This document shows, one piece after another, positions 53,180 to 61,568 of a stretch of 64,000 nt of DNA. Source of the DNA: Spirochaetales bacterium Spiro_09 (lineage in GTDB: Bacteria > Spirochaetota > Spirochaetia > Treponematales > Treponemataceae); contig LVBK01000021.1 of the NCBI GenBank assembly GCA_001604385.1, forward strand, positions 1 through 64,000, in the 5' to 3' direction. The notes beneath the pieces were generated by a model that saw only the letters and a program-made list of their open reading frames with translations, was not told the DNA's origin and did not search any database. The position numbers and the translations under genes were made by a program. How positions within the stretch are numbered: position 1 is the stretch's first letter; every line of letters begins with the position of its first letter.

Positions 53180-54195
53180 TGGCCGAATCAGACAAAAACG
53201 AAATATACCTTTCATCAAGCCCGCATTATCGGGCTACCGCCTCGACCCGGCAGGTAATGCTGGCCGTCGTAGTTTCCCTGATTCCGATTGCTGTTTACGG
53301 CGTATGGCTTTTTGGCCTTTCAGCCCTGATAACCCTCGTGGTCGCGGTTGTCTCCTGTGTCGCTTTCGAAGCGGTATTCAGGCTGGCAACAAAGCAGGAT
53401 CTTCGCATTGGTGATTTCTCCGCCGTAATTACCGGTTTGCTTCTTGCGATGGTCATGCCACCCGCCGCACCGGTGTGGATGACGGTTCTGGGATCCCTGT
53501 TCGCGATTGTTGTTGCCAAAGAGTTCTTCGGCGGTCTCGGCGCGAATGTGTTCAATCCGGCCCTCTCGGGACGTGCGTTCCTGGTTGTCAGTTTTACCAC
53601 ACCGATGACCACCTGGCTGGTTCCCCGGACGAGCAGCCCGCTCGATACGTTCACGTCCGCGACTCCTCTTGCTTATTTGAAGCCGGTGGACGGAATGGTA
53701 AACAGCGCAACAGCCCTTGCTGACCAGTTTGGAGAGTTCTCCGCGCTTGATGTGTACTGGAAAATGTTTACCGGTCAACGCGCCGGTTGTATCGGTGAAT
53801 CGGCAATTCCCTTCATTCTGCTTGCCTTTGTGCTTTTGACGATCATTCGCGTCATTGACTGGCGAGCGCCCCTTGCCATGATCGGTACCACGCTTGCGGT
53901 AACTGCCCTTGCCGGTATCGATCCCGTTATGACAGTGCTTTCGGGTGGATTGCTTTTCGGTGCGGTTTTCATGACCACCGATTACGCCACTTCTCCGGTA
54001 ACACCTGGCGGACGTCTTCTGTTCGGAGCTGGATGCGGATTGATTACCGCCCTGATCCGCGTCTTTGGCGGCTTCCCCGAGGGTGTTATGTTCAGCATTC
54101 TGATAATGAACGCTCTTGTTCCCTTCCTGAACAGGATCATTCCCCGTAAATACGGTTGGGTTCCCCCCGCGAAAAAAGGGAAGGTAGCGCAATGA
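53179..54195 (+). CDS. rnfD: Rnf complex subunit D
   Basis: The 338-residue product is an integral membrane protein with about eight or nine helices. It has STRQVMLAVVVSLIP near the N-terminus and TSATPLAYL (about residues 155-165), the position of the covalently bound flavin phosphate on Thr in RnfD/NqrB. YATSPVTPGGRLLFGAG is another conserved stretch. AAAGGAG precedes the ATG, which shares one base with the rnfC stop. Confidence 0.95.
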   Translation: MAESDKNEIYLSSSPHYRATASTRQVMLAVVVSLIPIAVYGVWLFGLSALITLVVAVVSCVAFEAVFRLATKQDLRIGDFSAVITGLLLAMVMPPAAPVWMTVLGSLFAIVVAKEFFGGLGANVFNPALSGRAFLVVSFTTPMTTWLVPRTSSPLDTFTSATPLAYLKPVDGMVNSATALADQFGEFSALDVYWKMFTGQRAGCIGESAIPFILLAFVLLTIIRVIDWRAPLAMIGTTLAVTALAGIDPVMTVLSGGLLFGAVFMTTDYATSPVTPGGRLLFGAGCGLITALIRVFGGFPEGVMFSILIMNALVPFLNRIIPRKYGWVPPAKKGKVAQ

Positions 54196-55322
54196 AACAA
54201 ACCATCAAATTATCCCTGACGCTTGCCGCGTATACCGTTGTTGCCTGTGTCGGTCTTGCCTTCGTGTATCGGGCCACCCAGCCGCTCATTCAGGCTGCCG
54301 CCGATCGTGAAGTGACTGCCGCCCTGTCTTTGCTGGTTGGCGAGGCTTCCTCGTTCGAACCGGTTACTGAAACGCTGTCGACCGGGGTCCCGTCAATCGT
54401 GATCGACCGGGCCTATGTCGCGAAAAAAGGAAATGAGGTAATCGGGCTCGTTGCCCAGGTGACCGGTCCGACCTATGCAAGCGCGACCATTCTTTTTTCC
54501 GTGAACATGGCCCGTCAGTTGGGTACCATCCAGTTCATGGCAATATCGGATACGCCCGGTCTGGGCACCAAGGTTACCGACGAGGCTTTCGCGGGCCAGT
54601 TTACCGGAAAGAGCCTCGATGACCAATTCAAGCTCGGTTCTGATCTGTCTGCCGTGTCCGGGGCGACCATTTCGTCCCGCGGGGTGTCAACCATGCTGCA
54701 GGTTGCTTCCTGGGCTGCCGGAGACTACCTTGCAGGTAAACACGGTGGAGCCTCAGGTTCCGGAAGCGCTCCGGTCGTAAAGGAAGCTGCTCCCGTCGAT
54801 GTGGAAACCGCCTTGCAGGAACTTTTCCCCGGAGCGACATTCACTGACGTTTCCGCCGACATAACCAACACGCTCGAGCGTTCTGTCGTCATTGACGGAG
54901 CCTGGCTTGCAACCGCCGACGGCACGGTTCTCGGTATCGCAGTTCAGACGAGCGGTCAGACCTATAAGGCCACGACCATGATGACCGGTGTCAAGACTGA
55001 CCGCACGCTTGCCGGCATCCGGATCAATACCTCGAGCGACACGCCCCGAATCGGTCTTGCCGCAATGGTTTCCGAATCGTTTTATGAGCTGTTCGCCGGA
55101 AAGAGCGTCGATGACGGATTCCTGGTGAACGCGAGCGGCTTCGGTCATGAGGGAGAAATGGACGCTGTCAGCGGTGCAACCATTTCAATGATGGGTGTGG
55201 CGAACATGGTGAAGATTTCGGCTCTTGAGGGTTCGGCATACCTTGCTGCCCGACATGGAGGGTCCGGAAGTTCTTCGGTACCGGACAGCATAGTCATGAA
55301 TCAAATTCCGGAAATGGAGTGA
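54192..55322 (+). CDS. rnfG: Rnf complex subunit G with duplicated FMN-binding domain
   Basis: RnfG carries covalent FMN on a Thr in the S-G-A-T motif. The product is 376 residues, nearly twice the usual 190-210. After one transmembrane helix (about 8-28) it has two FMN-binding domains: the first (about 40-180) with VSGATISSRG, the second (about 210-350) with VSGATISMMG, joined by a Gly/Ser/Ala linker. Both Thr are present. This suggests two flavins per RnfG. Alternatively one copy could be inactive. It overlaps rnfD by 4 nt. The flavin transferase ApbE is not in the window. Confidence 0.9.
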   Translation: MKQTIKLSLTLAAYTVVACVGLAFVYRATQPLIQAAADREVTAALSLLVGEASSFEPVTETLSTGVPSIVIDRAYVAKKGNEVIGLVAQVTGPTYASATILFSVNMARQLGTIQFMAISDTPGLGTKVTDEAFAGQFTGKSLDDQFKLGSDLSAVSGATISSRGVSTMLQVASWAAGDYLAGKHGGASGSGSAPVVKEAAPVDVETALQELFPGATFTDVSADITNTLERSVVIDGAWLATADGTVLGIAVQTSGQTYKATTMMTGVKTDRTLAGIRINTSSDTPRIGLAAMVSESFYELFAGKSVDDGFLVNASGFGHEGEMDAVSGATISMMGVANMVKISALEGSAYLAARHGGSGSSSVPDSIVMNQIPEME

Positions 55323-55333
55323 GAGGGGACATC

Positions 55334-55945
55334 ATGAAGAAATATCTTGCGTTATTTACCAACGGGCTGGTCAAGGAAAACCCCCTGCTCGTTTTGATGA
55401 TAGGACTGTGTTCCTCTCTGGCGGTTACCTCGAGCGTTGCAAACGGGTTGGGAATGGGCCTTGCGATGACCTTCGTTCTCTTGATGAGCGAGATCATAAT
55501 CAGTTTATTCCGTAAACTGATTCCCGATTCGATCCGCATTCCGGTATTCATTATCGTCATTGCATCCTTTACCACCATTGTGGATTTGCTGATGCAGGCT
55601 TTTACTCCCGATCTCTCCAAATCGATGGGACTTTTTATCTCGTTGATCGTCGTCAATTGCATCATTATGGGGCGGGTCGAATCCTTCGCTTCAAAGAGGC
55701 CGCTCGTCGATGTTATTTTCGACGCGCTTGGCATGGGCCTGGGCTTTACCTGGGTTCTGGTCGGTATTTCTTTTGTGCGGGAACTCCTCGGTGCGGGAAC
55801 CCTTCTGGGAACACGGATTATCCCGGAGGCCTACGCCGTAGGTTTTTTTGCCCGCTCTCCGGGAGGTTTCTTTGTGTTCGGTATGTTCATTTCCCTTAAC
55901 ATGGTAATGAAGAAAGCGTTTGAGTCAAAGAGGGGTGCGAAATGA
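55334..55945 (+). CDS. rnfE: Rnf complex subunit E
   Basis: The 203-residue membrane protein has six helices and the family pattern NPLLVLMIGLCSSLAVTSS, VNCIIMGRVESFAS, GRVE and GFTWVLVGISFVRELLG. RnfE and RnfA are paralogous, with opposite membrane topologies, and hold the membrane iron-sulfur site. The ATG at 55334 is preferred over GTG at 55319 because GAGAGGGG precedes it. It ends with a 4-nt overlap with rnfA. Confidence 0.95.
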   Translation: MKKYLALFTNGLVKENPLLVLMIGLCSSLAVTSSVANGLGMGLAMTFVLLMSEIIISLFRKLIPDSIRIPVFIIVIASFTTIVDLLMQAFTPDLSKSMGLFISLIVVNCIIMGRVESFASKRPLVDVIFDALGMGLGFTWVLVGISFVRELLGAGTLLGTRIIPEAYAVGFFARSPGGFFVFGMFISLNMVMKKAFESKRGAK

Positions 55946-56520
55946 ACGACATGTTCAAAATATTTTTGACTGCCATGCTTATCGAGAATGTTGTGCTCAT
56001 GCGCTTCCTTGCCCTGTGCCCGTTTATCGGCATGTCGACCGATGTGAAAAAATCGACCGGTATGGGCGCGGCGGTTCTCTTTGTCATGGTTATGGCGACC
56101 GCAGTTACCTATCCGTTGTATACCTTTGTTTTGATGCCGCTTGATCTGGGCTTTCTGAAAATTCTGACCTTCATTCTGGTAATTGCCAGTCTGGTTCAGC
56201 TGGTTGAATTTTATCTGAAAAAAATGGCACCTGCCCTCTACAGCTCAATGGGTGTCTATCTTGCGCTCATTACCACCAATTGCGCCATCCTTGCGGTAAC
56301 CTTCGACGTTATCACGAAGGGGTATTCGTTTCCCCAGGCGCTGGTATACTCGGCCGGTGGTGCGGTCGGTTTTCTGCTGTCAATGGTCCTTCTGGCGGGA
56401 ATCCGCGAGCGGATTAAAATTGCGCCGATACCGGCCTTCCTGAAGGGCACCCCCATTTTATTTGTCGCGGCAGCCCTGCTGTCAATGGCTTTCGGCGGTT
56501 TTGCCGGATTGATCAAGTAG
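55942..56520 (+). CDS. rnfA: Rnf complex subunit A
   Basis: The 192-residue membrane protein has six helices, IENVVLMRFLALCPFIGMST near the N-terminus, MGVYLALITTNCAILAV in the middle and a hydrophobic end, matching RnfA/NqrE. It starts at the ATGA overlap with rnfE. Confidence 0.96.
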   Translation: MNDMFKIFLTAMLIENVVLMRFLALCPFIGMSTDVKKSTGMGAAVLFVMVMATAVTYPLYTFVLMPLDLGFLKILTFILVIASLVQLVEFYLKKMAPALYSSMGVYLALITTNCAILAVTFDVITKGYSFPQALVYSAGGAVGFLLSMVLLAGIRERIKIAPIPAFLKGTPILFVAAALLSMAFGGFAGLIK

Positions 56521-56533
56521 GAGACCTGACGAT

Positions 56534-57349
56534 ATGGAAATTATCATTACAACATTGATCGTATCACTTGCTTTGGCTCTTATACTGGGTGTATTGCTCG
56601 GTGTTTTTAAAAAGGTGTTTCATGTTGAAACCGATCCTACGGTAGCCCGTGTTCGGGAAGCCCTGCCAGGAGCAAATTGCGGAGCCTGCGGATATCCCGG
56701 TTGCGACGGCCTTGCCGGCGCGATAGCCCGCGGTGATGCGGCCGTCAATGCCTGTACCGTTGGCGGTGCGCCCGTTGCTGCCGCTGTCGGCTCCATTATG
56801 GGTGTGACCGCTTCCGCAGAAACGAAGGCAAGCGTTTTATTGTGTCAGGGGGCGTTTGACAAATGTATGCCCAAGGCTGAATACGTCGGCATCCATACCT
56901 GTCGTGCTGCGAAATTATCCGTTAATGGAATTAAAATGTGCGACTACGGCTGTATCGGTTTCGGCGATTGCGAGCGGGTTTGTCCCTTTGATGCCATTCA
57001 TGTCGGGTCTGACGGCATATCTCGCGTGGATTATGCGAAATGTACCGGCTGCGGCCTGTGTGTGGCCGAATGTCCCCAAAAGATTCTGACCCTTGCTCCC
57101 GTGCAGCGCACCGGCGCCATCGCCCTGTGTTCCAACAGGAATCCGCGCAAGACACAGGTTATCAAGGACTGTAAAATTGGATGCATCAAGTGTCTCAAGT
57201 GCGAGAAGGTCTGTCCCCATCAGTGCATCAAGGTAATCGATGGCATACCGGTTGTGGACTATGCGCTCTGCGATTCCTGCGGCGAATGTGTGAAGAATTG
57301 CCCGACCAAGGTATTGGCCCTGCTTGAAAACATTGTGGTAACAGGCTAA
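56534..57349 (+). CDS. rnfB: Rnf complex subunit B (ferredoxin-like)
   Basis: The 271-residue product has one N-terminal membrane helix (about 5-25), the RnfB motif GANCGACGYPGCDGLAGAIA, and four further cysteine motifs: CDYGCIGFGDCERVCP, CTGCGLCVAECP, CIKCLKCEKVCP and CDSCGECVKNCP. It accepts electrons from reduced ferredoxin. TAGGAG precedes the ATG. The era promoter overlaps its stop codon. Confidence 0.96.
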   Translation: MEIIITTLIVSLALALILGVLLGVFKKVFHVETDPTVARVREALPGANCGACGYPGCDGLAGAIARGDAAVNACTVGGAPVAAAVGSIMGVTASAETKASVLLCQGAFDKCMPKAEYVGIHTCRAAKLSVNGIKMCDYGCIGFGDCERVCPFDAIHVGSDGISRVDYAKCTGCGLCVAECPQKILTLAPVQRTGAIALCSNRNPRKTQVIKDCKIGCIKCLKCEKVCPHQCIKVIDGIPVVDYALCDSCGECVKNCPTKVLALLENIVVTG

Positions 57350-57352
57350 TCT
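57324..57352 (+). promoter_or_regulatory. Near-leaderless promoter of era
   Basis: TTGAAA (57324-57329), 17 bases, TAATCT (57347-57352), ending 9 nt before the ATG at 57362; the -10 contains the rnfB stop codon. No Shine-Dalgarno sequence. Confidence 0.45.
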
Positions 57353-57361
57353 CTGCATTCT

Positions 57362-58294
57362 ATGCCTGATACTGAAAAAAAGGACGGCGCTCCGGCGCCG
57401 TCAGCTCTGCGCAAGTCCGCAGTTGTCGCGATTATCGGCCGGCCTTCAGCCGGCAAGTCTACCTTTTTGAATACCGCCTGCGGTGAAAAGGTTTCTATCG
57501 TTTCTCCGGTTCCCCAAACAACACGCAACGCGATTCGCGGTATCGTTAACGGAAGCCGCGGCCAGCTCGTATTTGTTGACACTCCCGGTTACCATGATTC
57601 CGATAAAAAGCTGAATCTTCGACTTAAATCCATTGCCCATGACCGTTTGGGCGAATCAGATGTCATCTTGTATTTGATCGACGCATCCCGGGAAGCGGGC
57701 AAAGAGGAAGAAACGATTGCGTCGCTTCTTGCGCCCGTGGCTGATCGCCTGGTCATTGCCATCAATAAAATCGATTTACCCGCGGCGAAACCCGTCATGA
57801 CACGCCTTTTTCTTTCACGGGTACTGCCTGCAGTTCCGGAAAGCCGTATTTTTGAAATTTCGGCGGAGAAGGACACGAATATCGATCCGCTCCTTATTGC
57901 GCTCTTCGATCTTTCACCGGAAGGTGAATGCCTGTACCCGACAGAGTTTTATACCGACCAGGACGTCGACTTCCGTATTGCGGAAGTAGTTCGCGAAAAG
58001 GCCATGCTCAATACCCGCGAGGAAATTCCCCATTCCCTGTATGTAGACATCTCCGATATGGAAATGCGGAAAAACGGCAAGGAATTATGGGTTCGTGCCT
58101 TTTTGATCGTTGAACGGGAAAGCCAGAAATCCATGGTTATTGGCAAGGGCGCGACCCTTATCAAGAAAATACGAACCGAGGCCTTGCACGATTTGAACAA
58201 GATATTCCCCTACCGTATTTATCTTGATTTACAGGTCAAGGTAAATAAAAACTGGCGGCAAAAAGATCCCATACTGGGCCGCATTTTACGCTAG
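57362..58294 (+). CDS. era: GTPase Era
   Basis: Era binds the 3' end of 16S rRNA and helps 30S assembly. The 310-residue product has G1 GRPSAGKSTFLN, G2/G3 VDTPGYHDSDKKLN, G4 NKIDLP, and a C-terminal KH domain (about 225-300; MVIGKGATLIKKIRTEAL). The start is 12 nt after rnfB. It converges on rpiA with a single base between the two stop codons and no terminator. Confidence 0.95.
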   Translation: MPDTEKKDGAPAPSALRKSAVVAIIGRPSAGKSTFLNTACGEKVSIVSPVPQTTRNAIRGIVNGSRGQLVFVDTPGYHDSDKKLNLRLKSIAHDRLGESDVILYLIDASREAGKEEETIASLLAPVADRLVIAINKIDLPAAKPVMTRLFLSRVLPAVPESRIFEISAEKDTNIDPLLIALFDLSPEGECLYPTEFYTDQDVDFRIAEVVREKAMLNTREEIPHSLYVDISDMEMRKNGKELWVRAFLIVERESQKSMVIGKGATLIKKIRTEALHDLNKIFPYRIYLDLQVKVNKNWRQKDPILGRILR

Positions 58295-58295
58295 T

Positions 58296-59027
58296 TTATC
58301 GTTTATCCACGGTTCCGTTTTCACGTGCAATATAGACAATCGGCTTTTTTGCGGTAAAAAAGCCGTTTTCGACCACGCCGACTATCCGGTTCAAGCGCTC
58401 TTCCATCTGTTCGGGGTCGATCGGCGCAGCTCCGTCTGCCCCTGCTTTCCAGCGGCAGTCCAGTATCAGATTTCCGTTGTCGGTAATAACCGGGCCGGCT
58501 TTGCGTACTCCTTCACGCAGCACCGGTTCCGCACCCAGCGAGCGGATTTCGGCCATAACACTGGTACGTGCCTCCGCAATAATTTCAACAGGCAGGGCAA
58601 AGCCTGTTCCCAGGGAGGGTACATCCTTGGTGGAATCTGCTACGATGACAAAGACCTTCGCATTATAGGCAACAATTTTCTCCCTTAAAAGGGCGGCTCC
58701 GCCACCCTTTATGGCGTTGTTCCCGGGATCAATCTCGTCCGCCCCGTCAATTGCCAGATCCAGCTGGCCGCCAATTTCTCGTGAGTTCATCGAGTACACG
58801 GGGATTCCAAGATTTTCACAGGCAATTGTGGTCTGGAAGCTGGTCGGGACTGCCCGGATATCGCTCAATGAACCGTCCCGTATCCGTTCGGCCAATCGTT
58901 CCACTGCCGGCATCGCGGTCGATCCGGTTCCCAGTCCTATTTTCATGCCGGAAAAAATGAGTCCATGTTTTATAAGGTCATCAATCGCGCTGACTGCAGC
59001 CAGATTCTTTTGTTCATTTAGTGTCAT
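58296..59027 (-). CDS. rpiA: Ribose-5-phosphate isomerase A
   Basis: Interconverts ribose 5-phosphate and ribulose 5-phosphate. The 243-residue product has KIGLGTGSTAMPAVERLAER (phosphate loop), IDGADEIDPGNNAIKGGGAA (catalytic Asp/Glu/Lys) and REKIVAYNAKVFVIVADSTK. The ATG at 59027 follows CGGAG by 6 nt and lies inside aroDE (14-nt overlap). Last gene of the def-fmt-PASTA-aroDE-rpiA run. Confidence 0.96.
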   Translation of the reverse strand: MTLNEQKNLAAVSAIDDLIKHGLIFSGMKIGLGTGSTAMPAVERLAERIRDGSLSDIRAVPTSFQTTIACENLGIPVYSMNSREIGGQLDLAIDGADEIDPGNNAIKGGGAALLREKIVAYNAKVFVIVADSTKDVPSLGTGFALPVEIIAEARTSVMAEIRSLGAEPVLREGVRKAGPVITDNGNLILDCRWKAGADGAAPIDPEQMEERLNRIVGVVENGFFTAKKPIVYIARENGTVDKR

Positions 59028-60504
59028 AATCAACTCCGGTGAATAACTTGTATTGTAGTTGAGCCTGATATTTGAGCATGGTGTATCCGTTACATGTCTT
59101 GCAGCCGGCCTTTTGGGCCCGTTTGAGCATCTTGGTCGTTTCCGGGTGATAGATGACATCGTAGACAGCCTCATGTCCGCTGAAGGTATAAAAGTCGACA
59201 GGATCGTCTTCGGTATTCGGGGACATTCCCACACTGGTTGTCTGAATGATGAGGTCTGACCAGGTTTCCAGAAGAATTCTGTTCGCCGGATCAAGAGTTG
59301 CCCACTTGAAGCCATACTGCACCGCCAGATCCCGTGCCTTGTCCGTGCTCCGGTTAAACACGCAGGCTTTTCCTCCCAGGTCCTTTACCGCATGGGCAAT
59401 GGCCTTCGCCGCGCCCCCCGCGCCAATGATCGCGACGCGCATTCGGCGCAAATCCCGTTTCCCCAGAAATTCCAGGAGTGCCCGGGAAAAGCCCGGCGCA
59501 TCGGTATTTTCTCCGTACCAGTGGTTGTCATGCCGGAAGATGGTATTACACGCGCCAATCTCGGCCGTATCCGCGGATATCCGCTCAAGGTTCGGAATGA
59601 CGGTTTCTTTGAAGGGAACGGTTACGGAAAGTCCGGTGATGCCGGTTTCCTCGGCGAATTCGAGGGCTTCCTCGATCGTTTCCGCCTTGAGCGGAAGATA
59701 CACTGCGTCGAGACCCTGCCGCCGGTAGGCAGTGTTGTGAATCATCGGGCTTGAGGTTGCGGTCAGGGGATTCCCGGTCACGCCGAATATCCTGGTTTTT
59801 TCGGTAATGGAGCGTATATTGTATAGTTCGTTAATGGTTACCGGATCGAGCTGGCCCAGCGTGTTCTGGCTTTGTCTGATGTTTTCTTCGCTGGTTACAA
59901 AGGTGATTGCCGAGCCGATAATCGGGGCAAGAATGCGCGAAGGCATTCCGAACGGTCCCATGGCGATGAGGATAAACTCTTCGCGGGTACATTGCTTTGC
60001 TTCGCGGAACAGATGGGTTACATCCGACAAATTGCGCGGCATAAAGGCGACCTTTGCAATTTCGTCACGGGTTCTTCTGAGCTGCTGGACCTTTTCCCGT
60101 ATATTCGGTTCCACTCCCGTCATGTTGTGCATGCTGCGAATAATGCGGGTACCAAATGCGCGGGCCGCTTCCTCTATACTGGGAACCCGCAGATCCTCTT
60201 CCAGGTCTATGTAGGAAAAGTTTTTGCGATGATCGGTATCCGCAAAGGCGAGTCCTTTTGCCAGCATGGCAATGCGGGATCCCTCGCCCTCAACGAATTT
60301 TCCTCCATCCGATTTACGCCTGATGGTCAGAATGCATGGCAATCCCGCCATTTCCGGAAATCTGCGGAAATTCAGGCGGTCCTGCGGCGACAGGCAGTCT
60401 ACCCGTAATTCCACAATATCAATCCAGTCCCGATACAGGTCTACCAGGGCCAAATCTTCGGCAATGGTGGGTGCGGTCAGTACGAGACAGATTTTCGTTT
60501 TCAT
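59014..60504 (-). CDS. aroDE: Bifunctional 3-dehydroquinate dehydratase/shikimate dehydrogenase
   Basis: Fusion of type I dehydroquinase (about 1-215) and shikimate dehydrogenase (about 228-496), two consecutive shikimate-pathway steps. Dehydroquinase: WIDIVELRVDCL, the His in RSMHNMTG, and the Schiff-base Lys in IAKVAFMP. Dehydrogenase: GVTGNPLTATSSPMIHN, LSVTVPFKETV, GENTDAPGF and the NAD(P) loop IGAGGAAKAIAHAV. The 496-residue length is that of plant and chlamydial AroDE. It overlaps the PASTA gene by 4 nt and rpiA by 14 nt. Confidence 0.93.
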   Translation of the reverse strand: MKTKICLVLTAPTIAEDLALVDLYRDWIDIVELRVDCLSPQDRLNFRRFPEMAGLPCILTIRRKSDGGKFVEGEGSRIAMLAKGLAFADTDHRKNFSYIDLEEDLRVPSIEEAARAFGTRIIRSMHNMTGVEPNIREKVQQLRRTRDEIAKVAFMPRNLSDVTHLFREAKQCTREEFILIAMGPFGMPSRILAPIIGSAITFVTSEENIRQSQNTLGQLDPVTINELYNIRSITEKTRIFGVTGNPLTATSSPMIHNTAYRRQGLDAVYLPLKAETIEEALEFAEETGITGLSVTVPFKETVIPNLERISADTAEIGACNTIFRHDNHWYGENTDAPGFSRALLEFLGKRDLRRMRVAIIGAGGAAKAIAHAVKDLGGKACVFNRSTDKARDLAVQYGFKWATLDPANRILLETWSDLIIQTTSVGMSPNTEDDPVDFYTFSGHEAVYDVIYHPETTKMLKRAQKAGCKTCNGYTMLKYQAQLQYKLFTGVDYDTK

Positions 60505-61553
60505 TCCTGGGCCTCATCGGCCTTGTCCGGCGCCTTGATCTCGTAGGTTCCCACTTCCCTGTTCAGGATAGTCAATACAAGGCTTGTTCCTTCCGGAAGT
60601 GCATAGGGGACGGTAAGCAATCCTCCGGGATGCTTCATGGAAACCAGTTCCCGCCGTTCTCCGTTGGTCAGGACGGTATCGATTTTTATCTGGAAGGGGT
60701 AGGGGTACAGCGGCAGGGTTTCGCTGAAGATGCCATACACCAGGTTGTTTGAGGACTTGACGGGCATCGCCACGACAGCCGCTATGCGCGATCCTGCGTT
60801 GACCGTTGATCCTCCGGTCGGCATTTGGGAGACAACAGTTCCTGCCTGCTCGGCGCCCTCGGGATCCCGGGCAGAAAAATCGAAAATGACCGGGGTTTTC
60901 GAGAGTTCCGCAAGACTCTGGGCAATTGTCTTGCCGGTCAGATCGGGTACCTGGACCCGGTCATTTTCCGGGCCTCTGCTGACTACCAGCTCTACCCTGA
61001 CCTGGCCGGTAATAGGTGTGTCAGGTGGCGGGTTTTGTTCGAGAATGGTACCGGCCGGCTCCGTGCTGAAGCGGTACATAAGCGGTTCATGTATCACGAT
61101 GAGCGGATTTGTCATGCCGGTGAAGAGGGTTTGTAAATGCATGCGCAGATCATTGATATTCTGGCCGACCAGATTTTCTACCCGGTCGACGATAATTCCC
61201 CTGCTGACTACCAGGTTGATTCGCCGTCCCGCCTTGACAATTGAGCCAGCAGAAGGGCTTTGCTCAAGAATAAAGCCCTTGTCCCCGGAGTTGTCGGAGT
61301 AGCGGAGCTGTATCCGCGGATACAGTTCCTTTGCCTGCATCTCAAGCATGGCAACGGACAGTTCCTTGCCGGTAATGTCGGGTACCATTACCTGCTCGCT
61401 GCTTTTCAGCGTCAGAAAAAACACGACAAGACATGCTGCCGTCGTTACCAAAAACATGACGACACTGGTCAGGAATATTGTACGGGCGTTTGCTGAAAAA
61501 CGCTCTGACAACGAGTCAATATCAATTCTGAAATTGGCCGGATTAAAACGCAT
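60501..61553 (-). CDS. Membrane-anchored PASTA-domain protein without kinase
   Basis: The 350-residue product has one transmembrane helix (about 26-48, TSVVMFLVTTAACLVVFFL) and three PASTA-like repeats (about 55-125, 127-195, 196-265; MVPDITGKELSVAM, EQSPSAGSIVKAGRRINLVV, VPDLTGKTIAQSLAEL) and a beta-rich C-terminus. PASTA domains bind muropeptides. Unlike PrkC/StkP there is no kinase domain. AAAGGA precedes the ATG, 15 nt after fmt. Confidence 0.88.
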   Translation of the reverse strand: MRFNPANFRIDIDSLSERFSANARTIFLTSVVMFLVTTAACLVVFFLTLKSSEQVMVPDITGKELSVAMLEMQAKELYPRIQLRYSDNSGDKGFILEQSPSAGSIVKAGRRINLVVSRGIIVDRVENLVGQNINDLRMHLQTLFTGMTNPLIVIHEPLMYRFSTEPAGTILEQNPPPDTPITGQVRVELVVSRGPENDRVQVPDLTGKTIAQSLAELSKTPVIFDFSARDPEGAEQAGTVVSQMPTGGSTVNAGSRIAAVVAMPVKSSNNLVYGIFSETLPLYPYPFQIKIDTVLTNGERRELVSMKHPGGLLTVPYALPEGTSLVLTILNREVGTYEIKAPDKADEAQE

Positions 61554-61568
61554 ATCGGTGTCCTTTGT

